Part shown: positions 17,994 to 26,116 of the stretch, one piece after another | Numbering within the stretch: position 1 is the first letter of the stretch | Layout of the letters: each line of letters starts with the position of its first letter | Assembly (NCBI RefSeq): GCF_001425705.1 | Contig: NZ_LMDC01000030.1 | Coordinates: forward strand, 1-64,000 | Direction of reading: 5' to 3' | Length of the DNA stretch: 64,000 nucleotides | Source of the DNA: Pelomonas sp. Root1217 | Lineage (GTDB): Bacteria; Pseudomonadota; Gammaproteobacteria; Burkholderiales; Burkholderiaceae_C | Notes under the pieces: generated by a model | Seen by the model: the letters and a program-made list of their open reading frames with translations, nothing else | Database searches by the model: none | What the model was told of the DNA's origin: nothing | Position numbers and translations under genes: made by a program

Positions 17994-18361
17994 CGCTTGA
18001 TCAGCGTGCGCTGGATCACAGCATCCGCAGGCGGGCCGCCGGGCTGCTGGCTCGCGAGAGCCGCGCTGGACGCCGGGCCGGCCAGGAAGGCGGCCTGCGT
18101 CGCGGTCAGGCCATTGGTGGCGGTCGCTGCGGCCTTGCTGTGCAGCTCCTTGTCGACGACCACGTCCAGGCTCACGCGCGCGTCGCCGTAGGCCACCGCC
18201 TTGTCATCGCGGCGGAACAGCTTGAAATGGATGGTCCAGGTTGGCAAGCCGTCGTCGTCACTGACCTTCTCCAGCCCGAAGACGATGCGGCGCAGGTCGT
18301 CCTTGGTGTTCACGACCAAGTCGACCTTGATGTTGGTGATGATGTGTTCGCGGGTGGTCAT
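17990..18361 (-). CDS. Hypothetical protein coupled to the Omp85-like gene
   Basis: A 123-residue protein without signal peptide or membrane segment. The N-terminal 80 residues alternate like a beta-rich domain (IKVDLVVNTKDDLRRIVFGLEKV, TWTIHFKLFRRD). The last 40 residues are Ala/Gly/Pro-rich and probably disordered. I do not recognise the family. Its stop overlaps the GTG start of the Omp85-like gene (GTGA), so the two are translationally coupled and probably act in one process. There is no signal for export, so how it would meet the outer-membrane partner is unclear. Confidence 0.65.
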   Translation of the reverse strand: MTTREHIITNIKVDLVVNTKDDLRRIVFGLEKVSDDDGLPTWTIHFKLFRRDDKAVAYGDARVSLDVVVDKELHSKAAATATNGLTATQAAFLAGPASSAALASQQPGGPPADAVIQRTLIKR

Positions 18362-18418
18362 GGCGGGCTCCTGGTCGAGATGGACCGGGCCTGAGTAGGC
18401 CGCCGGGCCGCGCCGGGG

Positions 18419-20743
18419 TCATCCGTAGAAGTGGGGAAGGTCGGCGGCCGCCGGCTGCCGCAGGCCAAGCTCGGCCTCCTGCAGCGGCGCCAGCAGCAGC
18501 CTCAGTTCGTTCGCGCTGAACTTGCTCAGACTGCTGCCGTCGTCGCTGCCGAGCAGGCCGTCGGCCAAGGCTTTCTTGCGCGCCTGCAACTCCAGCATGC
18601 GCTCCTCGATGCTGCCTTGGGCCACCAGCTGGTAGACGAAGACCGGCTGGTCCTGGCCGATGCGGTGTGCCCGCGCGCTGGCCTGGGCCTGCACTGCCGG
18701 GTTCCACCAGGGGTCGACGTGGATGACGGTGTCGGCGGCCGTGAGGTTCAGGCCCACGCCGCCGGCCTTGAGGCTGGCCAGCAGGATGGGCTCCTCGCGG
18801 GCCTGGAAGCGGCGCACGACCTCGCCGCGCGCCGACGCGGCGGTCTGGCCGGTCAGGCGCAGATGAGGCAGCTCCAAACGGTCCAGTTCAGCGGCAATCA
18901 AGTCGAGCATCTCGGTGAACTGCGAGAACACCAGCAGCCGCCGGCCCTGGGCGACGAAATCGGGCAGGTGCTCGCACAGCCATTCGAGCTTGGCGCGCTC
19001 CACGTATGGCGGCATATCCACGCCCTTGAGCAGCAGCGGGTCGCAGCAGACCTGGCGCAGCTTCAGCATCGCGTCCAGCACGCTGATCAGGCTCGTCGCG
19101 TTGAAGCCGTCGCGGGCCAGGATGCGGCGCACCATGTGGTCGGCCGCGACGCGCACGCTCTCGTAAAGCTGCTTCTGCTGGCCGACCAGCGTGACGCGCT
19201 TGACCAGTTCGGTCAGCGGCGGCAGCTCGGTGGCCACCTCGGTCTTCATGCGCCGCAGGATGAAGGGCCGCACGCGGGCCGCCAGCAGACGGGCGCGCGC
19301 GCCGTCGCGGTTCACTTCGATGGGCTTGCGCCAGTGGCGGGCGAAGCTGCGCGAGTCGCCGAGGAAGCCGGGCATCAGCAGGTCGAACAGCGACCACAGC
19401 TCGCCGAGGTGATTCTCCAGCGGCGTGCCGGTCAGGGCCAGGCGGTGGCGCACGTCGAGCCGCAGGAGGGCGCGGGCGGCGCGAGCCTGGGCGTTCTTGA
19501 CGGCCTGGGCTTCGTCGAGGATCAGCAAGTGCCAGCGCTGGGCGGACAGCGTGCGCAGGTCGCGCCAGACGAGGTTGTAGGTGCTGAGCACCACATCCAC
19601 GTTCGCAAGCTGCGCGGCTTCGCGGTCGGCGCCGTGCCAGGTCATCAGCTTGAGCCCAGGCGCGATGCGGGCGGCCTCCTGCTGCCAGTTGAAAAGCAGC
19701 GACGTCGGCACGATGACGAGGGCCGGGCGTTCGAGGCGCCCGGCCTGCTTCTCGGTCCAGAGGTGGGCCAGGGCCTGCGCCGTCTTGCCCAGGCCCATGT
19801 CGTCGGCCAGGATGCCGGCGAGGCCCTGTTCGCGCAGGTATTGCAGCCAAGTCAAGCCGTGCAGCTGATAGGGGCGCAATTGCAAGCCGAGGCCGTCGGG
19901 CTGCGCCATCGAAGTCGGCGTGCCGGCCGCCAGCAGTCGTTGGCCGAGTGCCTTCAACCCAGCATCGCCGTGGATCTGCCAGCGGCCACGCGACTCCTCC
20001 TCGATGCAGCGGATGCGGTCGGCGTCCCAGGCGTTGAGCTTGAGCGGCTTGCCCTTCTCCAGCTCCACCGGCTTGAGCAGGTCCAGCAGCGCCAGCATCA
20101 TGGCCTTCAGCGGCGCGGCCACCGCGTGATAGCGCCGGCCGCCGGGCGCGCGCAGCGAGACGATGGCGTCGTCCTCGATGGACGCGATGGCCACCGCGTC
20201 CAGCCAGCGCTTGTCCTTGCGCAGCAGGTTGGCGATCAGTGGCGCAAGGTCGATGCGCTGGCCGTCGACCTCCATGCCCAGGCTGACCAGCCAGGCGCCG
20301 GTGCGCCGCTCCAGCCCCAGGCCTTCGACGCGGCGGCTCGGCTTGGGAGCTTCGGCTTCGGTTTCGGTCAGCCCGAGCTGCCAGCCGCTGACAAACTGGC
20401 TGTGGTGGGCGAAACCGGGCTCGGTGGTGACCTGCCAGCCCTGGGCCAACAGTTCGGGCACCTTTTCGGCATGGAAGTCGCCGAAGAATTCTTCCTGGAC
20501 GAGGGTCCAGAGGGACGCTCCGCCCAGAGGCAGCGGCGCGCCGCGCCATTGCAGCAAGGGGGGGTCCAGGGCAACGAGGCCGAGTTTGAGCAGCGTCTGC
20601 TCGGCGTCGGCATCCCGCCGCGCCAGCGTCGCCACCGTCACCTGGTCCCCTCGCGGCCCGAGCGCGCCGCGCGGCCGCAGGCCGAGCAGGCCGTCGCCGC
20701 GCGTCAGGGTACGCAGCGTGAGGTGCGGGGGAGAAACGGACAT
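18419..20743 (-). CDS. SNF2-family DEAD/DEAH-box helicase
   Basis: A 774-residue Swi2/Snf2 ATPase. The N-terminal 270 residues hold a poorly conserved region. The first RecA-like lobe carries motif I DDMGLGKTAQ, motif II LDEAQ and motif III LTGTPLEN. The second lobe carries LLVFSQFTEML, the motif V block LKAGGVGLNLTAAD and motif VI ARAHRIGQ. Such proteins translocate on DNA and remodel nucleoprotein complexes, often acting on RNA polymerase or repair complexes. ATG 20743 is taken in preference to the adjacent GTG 20746. It is not associated with a restriction or phage-defence gene, so a housekeeping role is more likely. Confidence 0.9.
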   Translation of the reverse strand: MSVSPPHLTLRTLTRGDGLLGLRPRGALGPRGDQVTVATLARRDADAEQTLLKLGLVALDPPLLQWRGAPLPLGGASLWTLVQEEFFGDFHAEKVPELLAQGWQVTTEPGFAHHSQFVSGWQLGLTETEAEAPKPSRRVEGLGLERRTGAWLVSLGMEVDGQRIDLAPLIANLLRKDKRWLDAVAIASIEDDAIVSLRAPGGRRYHAVAAPLKAMMLALLDLLKPVELEKGKPLKLNAWDADRIRCIEEESRGRWQIHGDAGLKALGQRLLAAGTPTSMAQPDGLGLQLRPYQLHGLTWLQYLREQGLAGILADDMGLGKTAQALAHLWTEKQAGRLERPALVIVPTSLLFNWQQEAARIAPGLKLMTWHGADREAAQLANVDVVLSTYNLVWRDLRTLSAQRWHLLILDEAQAVKNAQARAARALLRLDVRHRLALTGTPLENHLGELWSLFDLLMPGFLGDSRSFARHWRKPIEVNRDGARARLLAARVRPFILRRMKTEVATELPPLTELVKRVTLVGQQKQLYESVRVAADHMVRRILARDGFNATSLISVLDAMLKLRQVCCDPLLLKGVDMPPYVERAKLEWLCEHLPDFVAQGRRLLVFSQFTEMLDLIAAELDRLELPHLRLTGQTAASARGEVVRRFQAREEPILLASLKAGGVGLNLTAADTVIHVDPWWNPAVQAQASARAHRIGQDQPVFVYQLVAQGSIEERMLELQARKKALADGLLGSDDGSSLSKFSANELRLLLAPLQEAELGLRQPAAADLPHFYG

Positions 20744-20783
20744 CACGACAGTCTCGCAGCCCGCGAGACCGTCGCAGTCGAAC

Positions 20784-21425
20784 TCAAGACTTCAGGACAC
20801 CCTTGATGTGGGCGGCGATGGCGTCGTCCTGGCAGTTCGTGAAGAACAGCTCCTGGAACTTCTCGCCCGACACGGCGGCCTTCAGCAGGTCCTGGTCGAC
20901 GGCCTTCAGCGTCGTCAGCATGTCCTTGCACGAAGCGGCCTTCAGGTCCTTCAGGATGCCGCGGTTCTTGGCCATGATGGCCGCGCGCTCCTTGGGGTAG
21001 CCGGCGCCGCGCTCGTTCTCGAACAGCTTGCGGTAGCAGTCCTGCAGGTTCAGCTCGGCGGCCCAGCCGAAGCCCTTGGCGTAGGGCATGGACATGCAGT
21101 TGCCGTCGTTGATCTGGCCGAACAGGAAGGCGTCGGTCGGGTCGATGACGAGGCCGCAGAACACGCCGGGCATGCTGTTGCAGGCCAGCATGGAGCCCAT
21201 GCCCGTGCCGCAACCGGTGACGACGAAGTCGGCGGCCTTGGAGTTCAGCAGGATGCCGGCCAGCAGGCCGTTCATGACGTAGGTGAGCGAGGCCTTGTCC
21301 TCGGGCGTGTACATGCCGTAGTGGTGGACGCTGTGGCCCAGCGGCTCGGCGACGGTCTTGAGGGCGCTGTGGACGATCTCGGACTTGGCGGCCTGGCTGT
21401 TCTCGATGATGAGGGCGATCTTCAT
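20784..21425 (-). CDS. RpiB/LacA/LacB-family sugar-phosphate isomerase
   Basis: A 213-residue protein whose N-terminal 150 residues match the RpiB fold family, with TGCGTGMGSMLACN as the anion-binding block including the usual cysteine. The C-terminal 60 residues, predicted helical, extend it beyond the usual 150 residues of RpiB. Members isomerise aldose and ketose phosphates such as ribose 5-phosphate; this longer subgroup is not well characterised, so the substrate is open. ATG 21425 is chosen over upstream codons because the conserved MKIALIIENSQ starts there. It lies 40 bp from the helicase gene on the same strand. Confidence 0.8.
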   Translation of the reverse strand: MKIALIIENSQAAKSEIVHSALKTVAEPLGHSVHHYGMYTPEDKASLTYVMNGLLAGILLNSKAADFVVTGCGTGMGSMLACNSMPGVFCGLVIDPTDAFLFGQINDGNCMSMPYAKGFGWAAELNLQDCYRKLFENERGAGYPKERAAIMAKNRGILKDLKAASCKDMLTTLKAVDQDLLKAAVSGEKFQELFFTNCQDDAIAAHIKGVLKS

Positions 21426-21706
21426 GGCGGGTGGCTTTCGGTAGCGGAATGGGGGCTGGAGCGGCACAGGCCACCCCGGTTGCATGGGCCGCGGCTGCCC
21501 GAGCCAGAGGGGCTCGAGCGCGGGCCGTCATGCCAGGCGTCCGCCTCGAAAGGCCGGGACTGCATGGTCCCGATGGAGCAACCTGGCCAACCGCGCACCC
21601 CGGAAGGGAGGCGCTGGCGCTGGCGCCATTGTGCCACTTGCGTCAAATATTGGAACGCCGTTTCATAAAGCCACTCAAGCCCGCGGCAGAGGCGGGCTCC
21701 GCAGCA

Positions 21707-22087
21707 TCAGCGGTGATAGGGATCGTTGGGCCGGCGGTCGGCACCGTTGGGCACGCCGTCGCGGTCCGCGTCGCCGCGGGCCCAACCGCCGCGCCGCAGT
21801 TCCCAGTGGCCACCGCGTTCCACCCAGGCGGGCTGGTTGTACAGATAGCCGCGGCGCTCCTTCACCCAGACGCCCTGCTGCCAGACGTGGCGGCGGCCGT
21901 TCCAATTCCAGTAGCCGGGCACCCAAACATAGCCCCGGCGTGCAGCCGGCATCACTTCATGACGGGGAGGCGGTGGAGCGGTCCGGATGGACACACTGAC
22001 CTGTGCCGCGGCTGCGGTCGGGAGTGTTGCTGCACCAAAGGCACAGCTGGCGACCAGGCACGAAGCGATGATGGTTCTGTTGAGCAT
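21707..22087 (-). CDS. Small secreted WXXGXW-repeat protein
   Basis: A 126-residue exported protein starting at ATG 22087, with a signal peptide of about 30 residues (ending AAAAQ). The mature part has Arg/Trp-rich repeats of the W-x-x-G-x-W type ([15 protein letters not shown]) followed by WVERGGHW and a Gly/Arg tract. The C-terminus [17 protein letters not shown] looks like a thrombospondin type-3 or calcium-binding loop. Such YXWXXGYW proteins are common in Burkholderiales and have no established function; envelope association is likely. The 281 bp between it and the isomerase gene hold no gene I can support. Confidence 0.75.
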   Translation of the reverse strand: MLNRTIIASCLVASCAFGAATLPTAAAAQVSVSIRTAPPPPRHEVMPAARRGYVWVPGYWNWNGRRHVWQQGVWVKERRGYLYNQPAWVERGGHWELRRGGWARGDADRDGVPNGADRRPNDPYHR

Positions 22088-22220
22088 GACGATCTCCAAG
22101 TTGCAGGAGGTCATTCAACGACTGGCCCCGACGCGCGGTGGTCGGACAAGCGCCCGTCGTGCCGCAAAGTTGTGCAAAGCGTCCAACTGATCGAAGGCGG
22201 GTGAGGCCTGCCGCAGCGCC

Positions 22221-22658
22221 TCAGTCGCCTTCACCACCCAGCGGCTTCAACTGCCGGCCCGCCGGCAGAGCGCGCAGGTATTTGAAGGTGCCCGTCGCAT
22301 GAGCGCAGAGCTTGTCACCCGCACCGAATACCGAGCCCTCGCAGAAAGCCATGGTCGTGGAGCGATGCAGCAGCTTGCCCATCGCGCGCAGTTCGCCCTC
22401 GCCGGGGCGCATGAAGCTGGTCTTCATCTCCACCGTGACGACGCCAGGCCCGAGGTCCGGCAGGTGCCGGTTCACGCTGCGGGCGGCATGCGCCATCGCC
22501 ACGTCCAGCAGCGTCATCACCACGCCGCCGTGGGCGACGCGCCAGGAGTTCAGGTGCTGCTCGCTGATCGTCAGCCGCAGCTCGGCCTCGCCGTCGCCGA
22601 CGGAATGCAGCGTGAAGCCGAGTTGCTGGACGAAAGGGATGTGGACCGGGAACTCCAT
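22221..22658 (-). CDS. PaaI-type hotdog thioesterase
   Basis: A 145-residue hotdog-fold thioesterase starting MEFPVHIPF at ATG 22658. The core SEQHLNSWRVAHGGVVMTLLDVAMAHAA contains the HGG turn and the Asp on the long helix (LLDVAMA) typical of PaaI-like acyl-CoA thioesterases. It is the last gene of the beta-oxidation operon, 7 bp after the dehydrogenase gene. Probably hydrolyses acyl- or aryl-CoA esters to release CoA when intermediates accumulate. It is the third hotdog protein in this operon. Confidence 0.88.
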   Translation of the reverse strand: MEFPVHIPFVQQLGFTLHSVGDGEAELRLTISEQHLNSWRVAHGGVVMTLLDVAMAHAARSVNRHLPDLGPGVVTVEMKTSFMRPGEGELRAMGKLLHRSTTMAFCEGSVFGAGDKLCAHATGTFKYLRALPAGRQLKPLGGEGD

Positions 22659-22665
22659 CGCCCGA

Positions 22666-23457
22666 TCATCCCCCGTGGATGGCCGACACGCCGCCGTCGA
22701 CCGCCAGGATCTGGCCGGTGATGTGCTTGCCGGCCCTGGACGCAAACAGCAGGGCCGCGCCCTTCAAATCGTCGTCATCGCCGATGCGGTTCAGCGGCGA
22801 GTGGGAAGCGAGTTGCTCTTCACCGATGGTCGCCATCAGGCCCTTGGTCATCTTGCTCGGGAAGAAGCCCGGCGCCAGCGCGTTGACGGTGATGCCGTAT
22901 TGGCCCCACTCGCCGGCCAGCGCGCGCGTGAAGTTCACGGCCGCGCCCTTGCTGGTGTTGTAGGCAATGGTCTTCATGACGGCCGAGTTGCCGCCCAGGC
23001 CCGCGATGGAGGCCACGTTGATGATGCGGCCCGACTTGCGCGGGATCATGCTGGCCTTGGCCACCGCCTGGGCGAAGACGAAGAGGCTGCGGATGTTCAG
23101 GTCCATGACCTTGTCCCAGGCCTCGATCGGGTGCTCCTCAGCGGGCGCGCCCCAGCTCGCGCCGGCGTTGTTGACGAGGATGTCGATCTGGCCCAGGCGC
23201 TCCATGGTTTCCATGACGACGCGCTGCGCCTCCTCGGGCTTGGACGCATCGGCCGCCACCCAGCGCGTGTCGATGCCGCGCGCCTGCAGGTGGGCCGCGG
23301 CCTCCTCCAGGTCGGCCGCCTTGCGCGACGTCAGCATGATCTTGGCGCCGGCTTCACCCAGCGCTTCGGCGATCTGCAGGCCCAGGCCGCGCGAGCCGCC
23401 GGTGACGAGGGCCACCTGGCCGCTCAGGTCGAAGAGGTCTTGAACCTTGGTGCTCAT
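22666..23457 (-). CDS. Short-chain dehydrogenase/reductase
   Basis: A 263-residue classical SDR. It shows the NAD(P)-binding TGGSRGLGLQIAEALGE at about 17-33, NNAGAS at about 93, the catalytic serine in NVASIAGLGG and the YNTSKGAAVNF YxxxK pair, and ends AVDGGVSAIHGG. The Arg after TGGS favours NADP(H). The start is ATG 23457 (MSTKVQDLFDLSGQ), 11 bp after the acyl-CoA dehydrogenase gene. In this operon it may act on a 3-hydroxyacyl or secondary-alcohol intermediate; the precise substrate is unknown. Confidence 0.9.
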   Translation of the reverse strand: MSTKVQDLFDLSGQVALVTGGSRGLGLQIAEALGEAGAKIMLTSRKAADLEEAAAHLQARGIDTRWVAADASKPEEAQRVVMETMERLGQIDILVNNAGASWGAPAEEHPIEAWDKVMDLNIRSLFVFAQAVAKASMIPRKSGRIINVASIAGLGGNSAVMKTIAYNTSKGAAVNFTRALAGEWGQYGITVNALAPGFFPSKMTKGLMATIGEEQLASHSPLNRIGDDDDLKGAALLFASRAGKHITGQILAVDGGVSAIHGG

Positions 23458-23468
23458 CAAAAGTCTCC

Positions 23469-25265
23469 TTAGAAGTATTCGGCTTTCATGTCGCGGCACA
23501 GCGGCTCGCGGCGGGCGACAACGTCCAGCCAGGCGCCGATCTTGGGCAGCTCGTAGGCAAAGAAGTAGCGGGCGGCGGCGCGCTTGCCGTGGGCAAAGTC
23601 GCTGCCGTCACTGACGGCCAGCGCCACGTCCAGCCACAACCAGGCCAGCACGGTGTGCCCGAAGGCCTGCATGTAGGGCGTGGCGTTGGCCAGCGCCTCC
23701 TCGGGCTCGCCTGTGCTCCAGGCCTTCTTGGTGGCCCCGCCGACTTGCGCCAACGCCGCGGCGAGCTGATTGGCCTGCGGCGCCCAGTCGGTCTGCATGG
23801 CTCGCTCGATGGTCTGCTGCACGCGCGCGGCCAGCGCGGCCAGCGACGCCCCGCCCTGCTGCACCACCTTGCGGCCCAGCAGGTCCAGCGCCTGGATGCC
23901 GTGCGTGCCCTCGTGGATCATGTTCAGGCGCTGGTCGCGCCAGAGCTGCTCGACGGGGAAGTCGCGCGTGTAGCCATAGCCGCCCAGCACCTGGATGGCC
24001 AGGGAGTTGGACTCCAGGCACCACTCGCTCGGCCAGCTCTTGGCGATGGGGATCAGCACGTCCAGCAGCGCCTGCGCCTCGGCCTTGGCGTCGCCCGTGT
24101 TCAGCTCGTCGACGAGGCGGGCGCAGTACAGCTCCAGCGCCAGGCCGCCTTCGACATAGCTCTTCTGCGCCAGCAGCATGCGGCGCACGTCGGCGTGTTC
24201 AATGATGGGCCGCTGCGGGCTGGCCGCGTCCTTGCCGGCCGTCGTCATGGCACGCCCCTGCGGCCGCTGCTTGGCGTACTCCAGGCTGGCTTCATAGCCG
24301 GCATAGCCCAGCATGACGGCGCCGAGGCCCACGCCGATGCGCATCTCGTTCATCATGAAGAACATGCAGCGCAGGCCCTCTTGAGGCTTGCCGACGAGGT
24401 AGCCGACGGCGCCCGCCTTGCCTTCCGGCTGGAACTTGCCTTCACCGAAGTTCAGCAGGCAGTTGGTCGTGCCGCGGTGGCCGAGCTTGTGGTTCAAGCC
24501 GGCCAGTGCGATGTCGTTGCGCTCGCCGGTCAGCTGGCCGTCGGTGCCCACCATCTGCTTGGGCACGATGAACAGCGAGATGCCCTTGGTGCCGGGGATC
24601 AGCTTGCCGTCCGGCCCCGGGATCTTGGCCAGCACCAGGTGCACGATGTTCTCGCGCAGCTCGTGCTCGCCGCCGGAGATCCACATCTTGTTGCCGCGCA
24701 AGCGGTAGCGCGGGCCGAGCGGATCGTCGGCGTTCTCCAGTTCGGCGCGGGTGACCACGTCGGACAGCGACGAGCCCGCCTGCGGCTCCGACAGACACAT
24801 GGTGCCGAACCACTGGCCGGCCAGCAGCGTCTTGGCGAACACTTCGCGCTGGCGCTCGCTGCCGTGTTCCATCAGCAGGTTGGCGTTGCAGGTCGTCAGC
24901 ACGGCATAGGAGCCGACGGCCACGTTGGCCTTGCTCAGGAAGGCATGCGCCGCCGTCTCGACCAGGCAGGGCAGCTGCATGCCGCCGACGTCGTAGTCCT
25001 TGGCCGCCGCCAGCAGGCCCGAGGCCACGTGGGCGTTGACCGCGTCGAGCGTCGCCGCGGGCAGGTGCACGCGCTCGCCGTCGAAGCGGGGTTCCTCGGT
25101 GTCGAGCAACCGATAGATGGGCGCGAACTTCTCGCGGGCGATGCGTTCGCTGGTGTCGAGCACCGCGTTGAAGGTCTCGCGTGAATGGTCGGCAAAGCGC
25201 TCACGCGCCGTCAGCTCGCCGGCATGAAGCCAGTCGTAGAGCAGGAACTCGAGGGTCTCGCGCAT
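23469..25265 (-). CDS. Acyl-CoA dehydrogenase
   Basis: A 598-residue FAD flavoenzyme that introduces the alpha-beta double bond into acyl-CoA. It has the longer architecture with N-terminal, middle (TMCLSEPQAGSSLSD; RYRLRGNKMWISGGEHE) and C-terminal acyl-CoA dehydrogenase domains plus an extra helical C-terminal region. MNEMRIGVGLGAVMLGYAGYE and IHEGTHGIQALDLLGRK are conserved; the Glu of the latter is the probable catalytic base. ATG 25265 (MRETLEFLL) lies directly after a thioesterase gene. Electron transfer would go to ETF, whose genes are not in the window. Confidence 0.93.
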   Translation of the reverse strand: MRETLEFLLYDWLHAGELTARERFADHSRETFNAVLDTSERIAREKFAPIYRLLDTEEPRFDGERVHLPAATLDAVNAHVASGLLAAAKDYDVGGMQLPCLVETAAHAFLSKANVAVGSYAVLTTCNANLLMEHGSERQREVFAKTLLAGQWFGTMCLSEPQAGSSLSDVVTRAELENADDPLGPRYRLRGNKMWISGGEHELRENIVHLVLAKIPGPDGKLIPGTKGISLFIVPKQMVGTDGQLTGERNDIALAGLNHKLGHRGTTNCLLNFGEGKFQPEGKAGAVGYLVGKPQEGLRCMFFMMNEMRIGVGLGAVMLGYAGYEASLEYAKQRPQGRAMTTAGKDAASPQRPIIEHADVRRMLLAQKSYVEGGLALELYCARLVDELNTGDAKAEAQALLDVLIPIAKSWPSEWCLESNSLAIQVLGGYGYTRDFPVEQLWRDQRLNMIHEGTHGIQALDLLGRKVVQQGGASLAALAARVQQTIERAMQTDWAPQANQLAAALAQVGGATKKAWSTGEPEEALANATPYMQAFGHTVLAWLWLDVALAVSDGSDFAHGKRAAARYFFAYELPKIGAWLDVVARREPLCRDMKAEYF

Positions 25266-25267
25266 GG

Positions 25268-25687
25268 CTAGGCTTTGGTGATGGCCATGGTGCCGCTGGC
25301 CTTGGCGACCAGCTTGCGCTCGCCGCCCGTCGCCACCGCGTACACCTCGGCCTCGGTGAAAGAAACTTGTCGGCCGGGTTTTAGAACCCAAGCCTCGCAT
25401 TCCAGCCGCTCGCCGGCAGCGCCGCGCAACAGGCTGGTCTTGAACTCGGCCGTCAGCACCCAATGGCCATCGGGAGCCATCGTCTGTGCCGCAGCGCCCA
25501 TCGTGTGGTCGGCCAGCGCGGCGATGACGCCGGCATGCACGACGCCGGTGTGCTGGCAGTGGCGCTGGGCGATGACGAGCTGCGTGCTGACGCGGCCGGG
25601 CTCCACGGCCGTCGGTTCCACGCCCAGGTCGGCCATGAAGGGCGCCGAACGGAAGAAGCCGCGCAGCGTGTCGAGGTCGACCTGCAT
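25268..25687 (-). CDS. PaaI-family hotdog thioesterase
   Basis: A 139-residue hotdog-fold protein with HTGVVHAGVIAALADHTMGAAA, where HAG replaces the more usual HGG and the Asp of LADH is the likely catalytic acid. AEFKTSLLRGA and the C-terminal AKASGTMAITK match the PaaI / DUF4442-like group. It sits between the acyl-CoA dehydrogenase gene (2 bp away) and another hotdog gene (3 bp away). It probably hydrolyses acyl-CoA intermediates of the pathway; chain length cannot be read from the sequence. Confidence 0.87.
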   Translation of the reverse strand: MQVDLDTLRGFFRSAPFMADLGVEPTAVEPGRVSTQLVIAQRHCQHTGVVHAGVIAALADHTMGAAAQTMAPDGHWVLTAEFKTSLLRGAAGERLECEAWVLKPGRQVSFTEAEVYAVATGGERKLVAKASGTMAITKA

Positions 25688-25690
25688 GGC

Positions 25691-26116
25691 TCAGTCGCCC
25701 GAACTGCGGACGATGGTGCCTTGCGCCAGCGCGCAAAGCTTCTCGGCGCCGTCCTTGACCGCGAAGACCTCGCAGCGGCACACCGCCTGCGTCTTGCTGA
25801 CGGCTTCGGCGCTGGCGCGAGCAATCAGACGCTCGCCCACAGCCGGGCGGACGTAGTTGATCTTGAATTCCGAGGTCAGCACGGGCACCTGCATCGCGGT
25901 GCCGCCGGCATAGGTCAACGCGTTGTCGGCAAGGTAGCTGACGATCCCGCCATGGGCAAAGCCGTCCTGCTGCCGGTGCTCGGGCTTTAGCGCCAGCTGC
26001 AGGTCGACCTTGCCCGGCGTGAGCGCCACGAGTTCCGCGCCGAGCAGCACGCTGAACGGCTGCTTGGCAAGGACCTCACGGCCCATCGCAAGGAACTGTT
26101 CAGGACTGACGCTCAC
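25691..26116 (-). CDS. PaaI-family hotdog thioesterase, GTG start
   Basis: A 141-residue hotdog protein with [29 protein letters not shown] as core, including HGG and Asp. The start is GTG 26116, which overlaps the thiolase stop codon (GTGA), so translation is coupled to the thiolase. It is similar in layout to the next gene downstream, suggesting an old duplication within the operon, though N-terminal sequences differ. Likely an acyl-CoA thioesterase; its difference in specificity from its two companions is unknown. Confidence 0.87.
   Translation of the reverse strand: MSVSPEQFLAMGREVLAKQPFSVLLGAELVALTPGKVDLQLALKPEHRQQDGFAHGGIVSYLADNALTYAGGTAMQVPVLTSEFKINYVRPAVGERLIARASAEAVSKTQAVCRCEVFAVKDGAEKLCALAQGTIVRSSGD

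Noticed and set aside
18431-20806. Open frame of about 791 codons opposite the SNF2 helicase
   Set aside because: The helicase motifs on the minus strand are complete; the opposite frame is Gln/His/Arg-rich without recognisable features.
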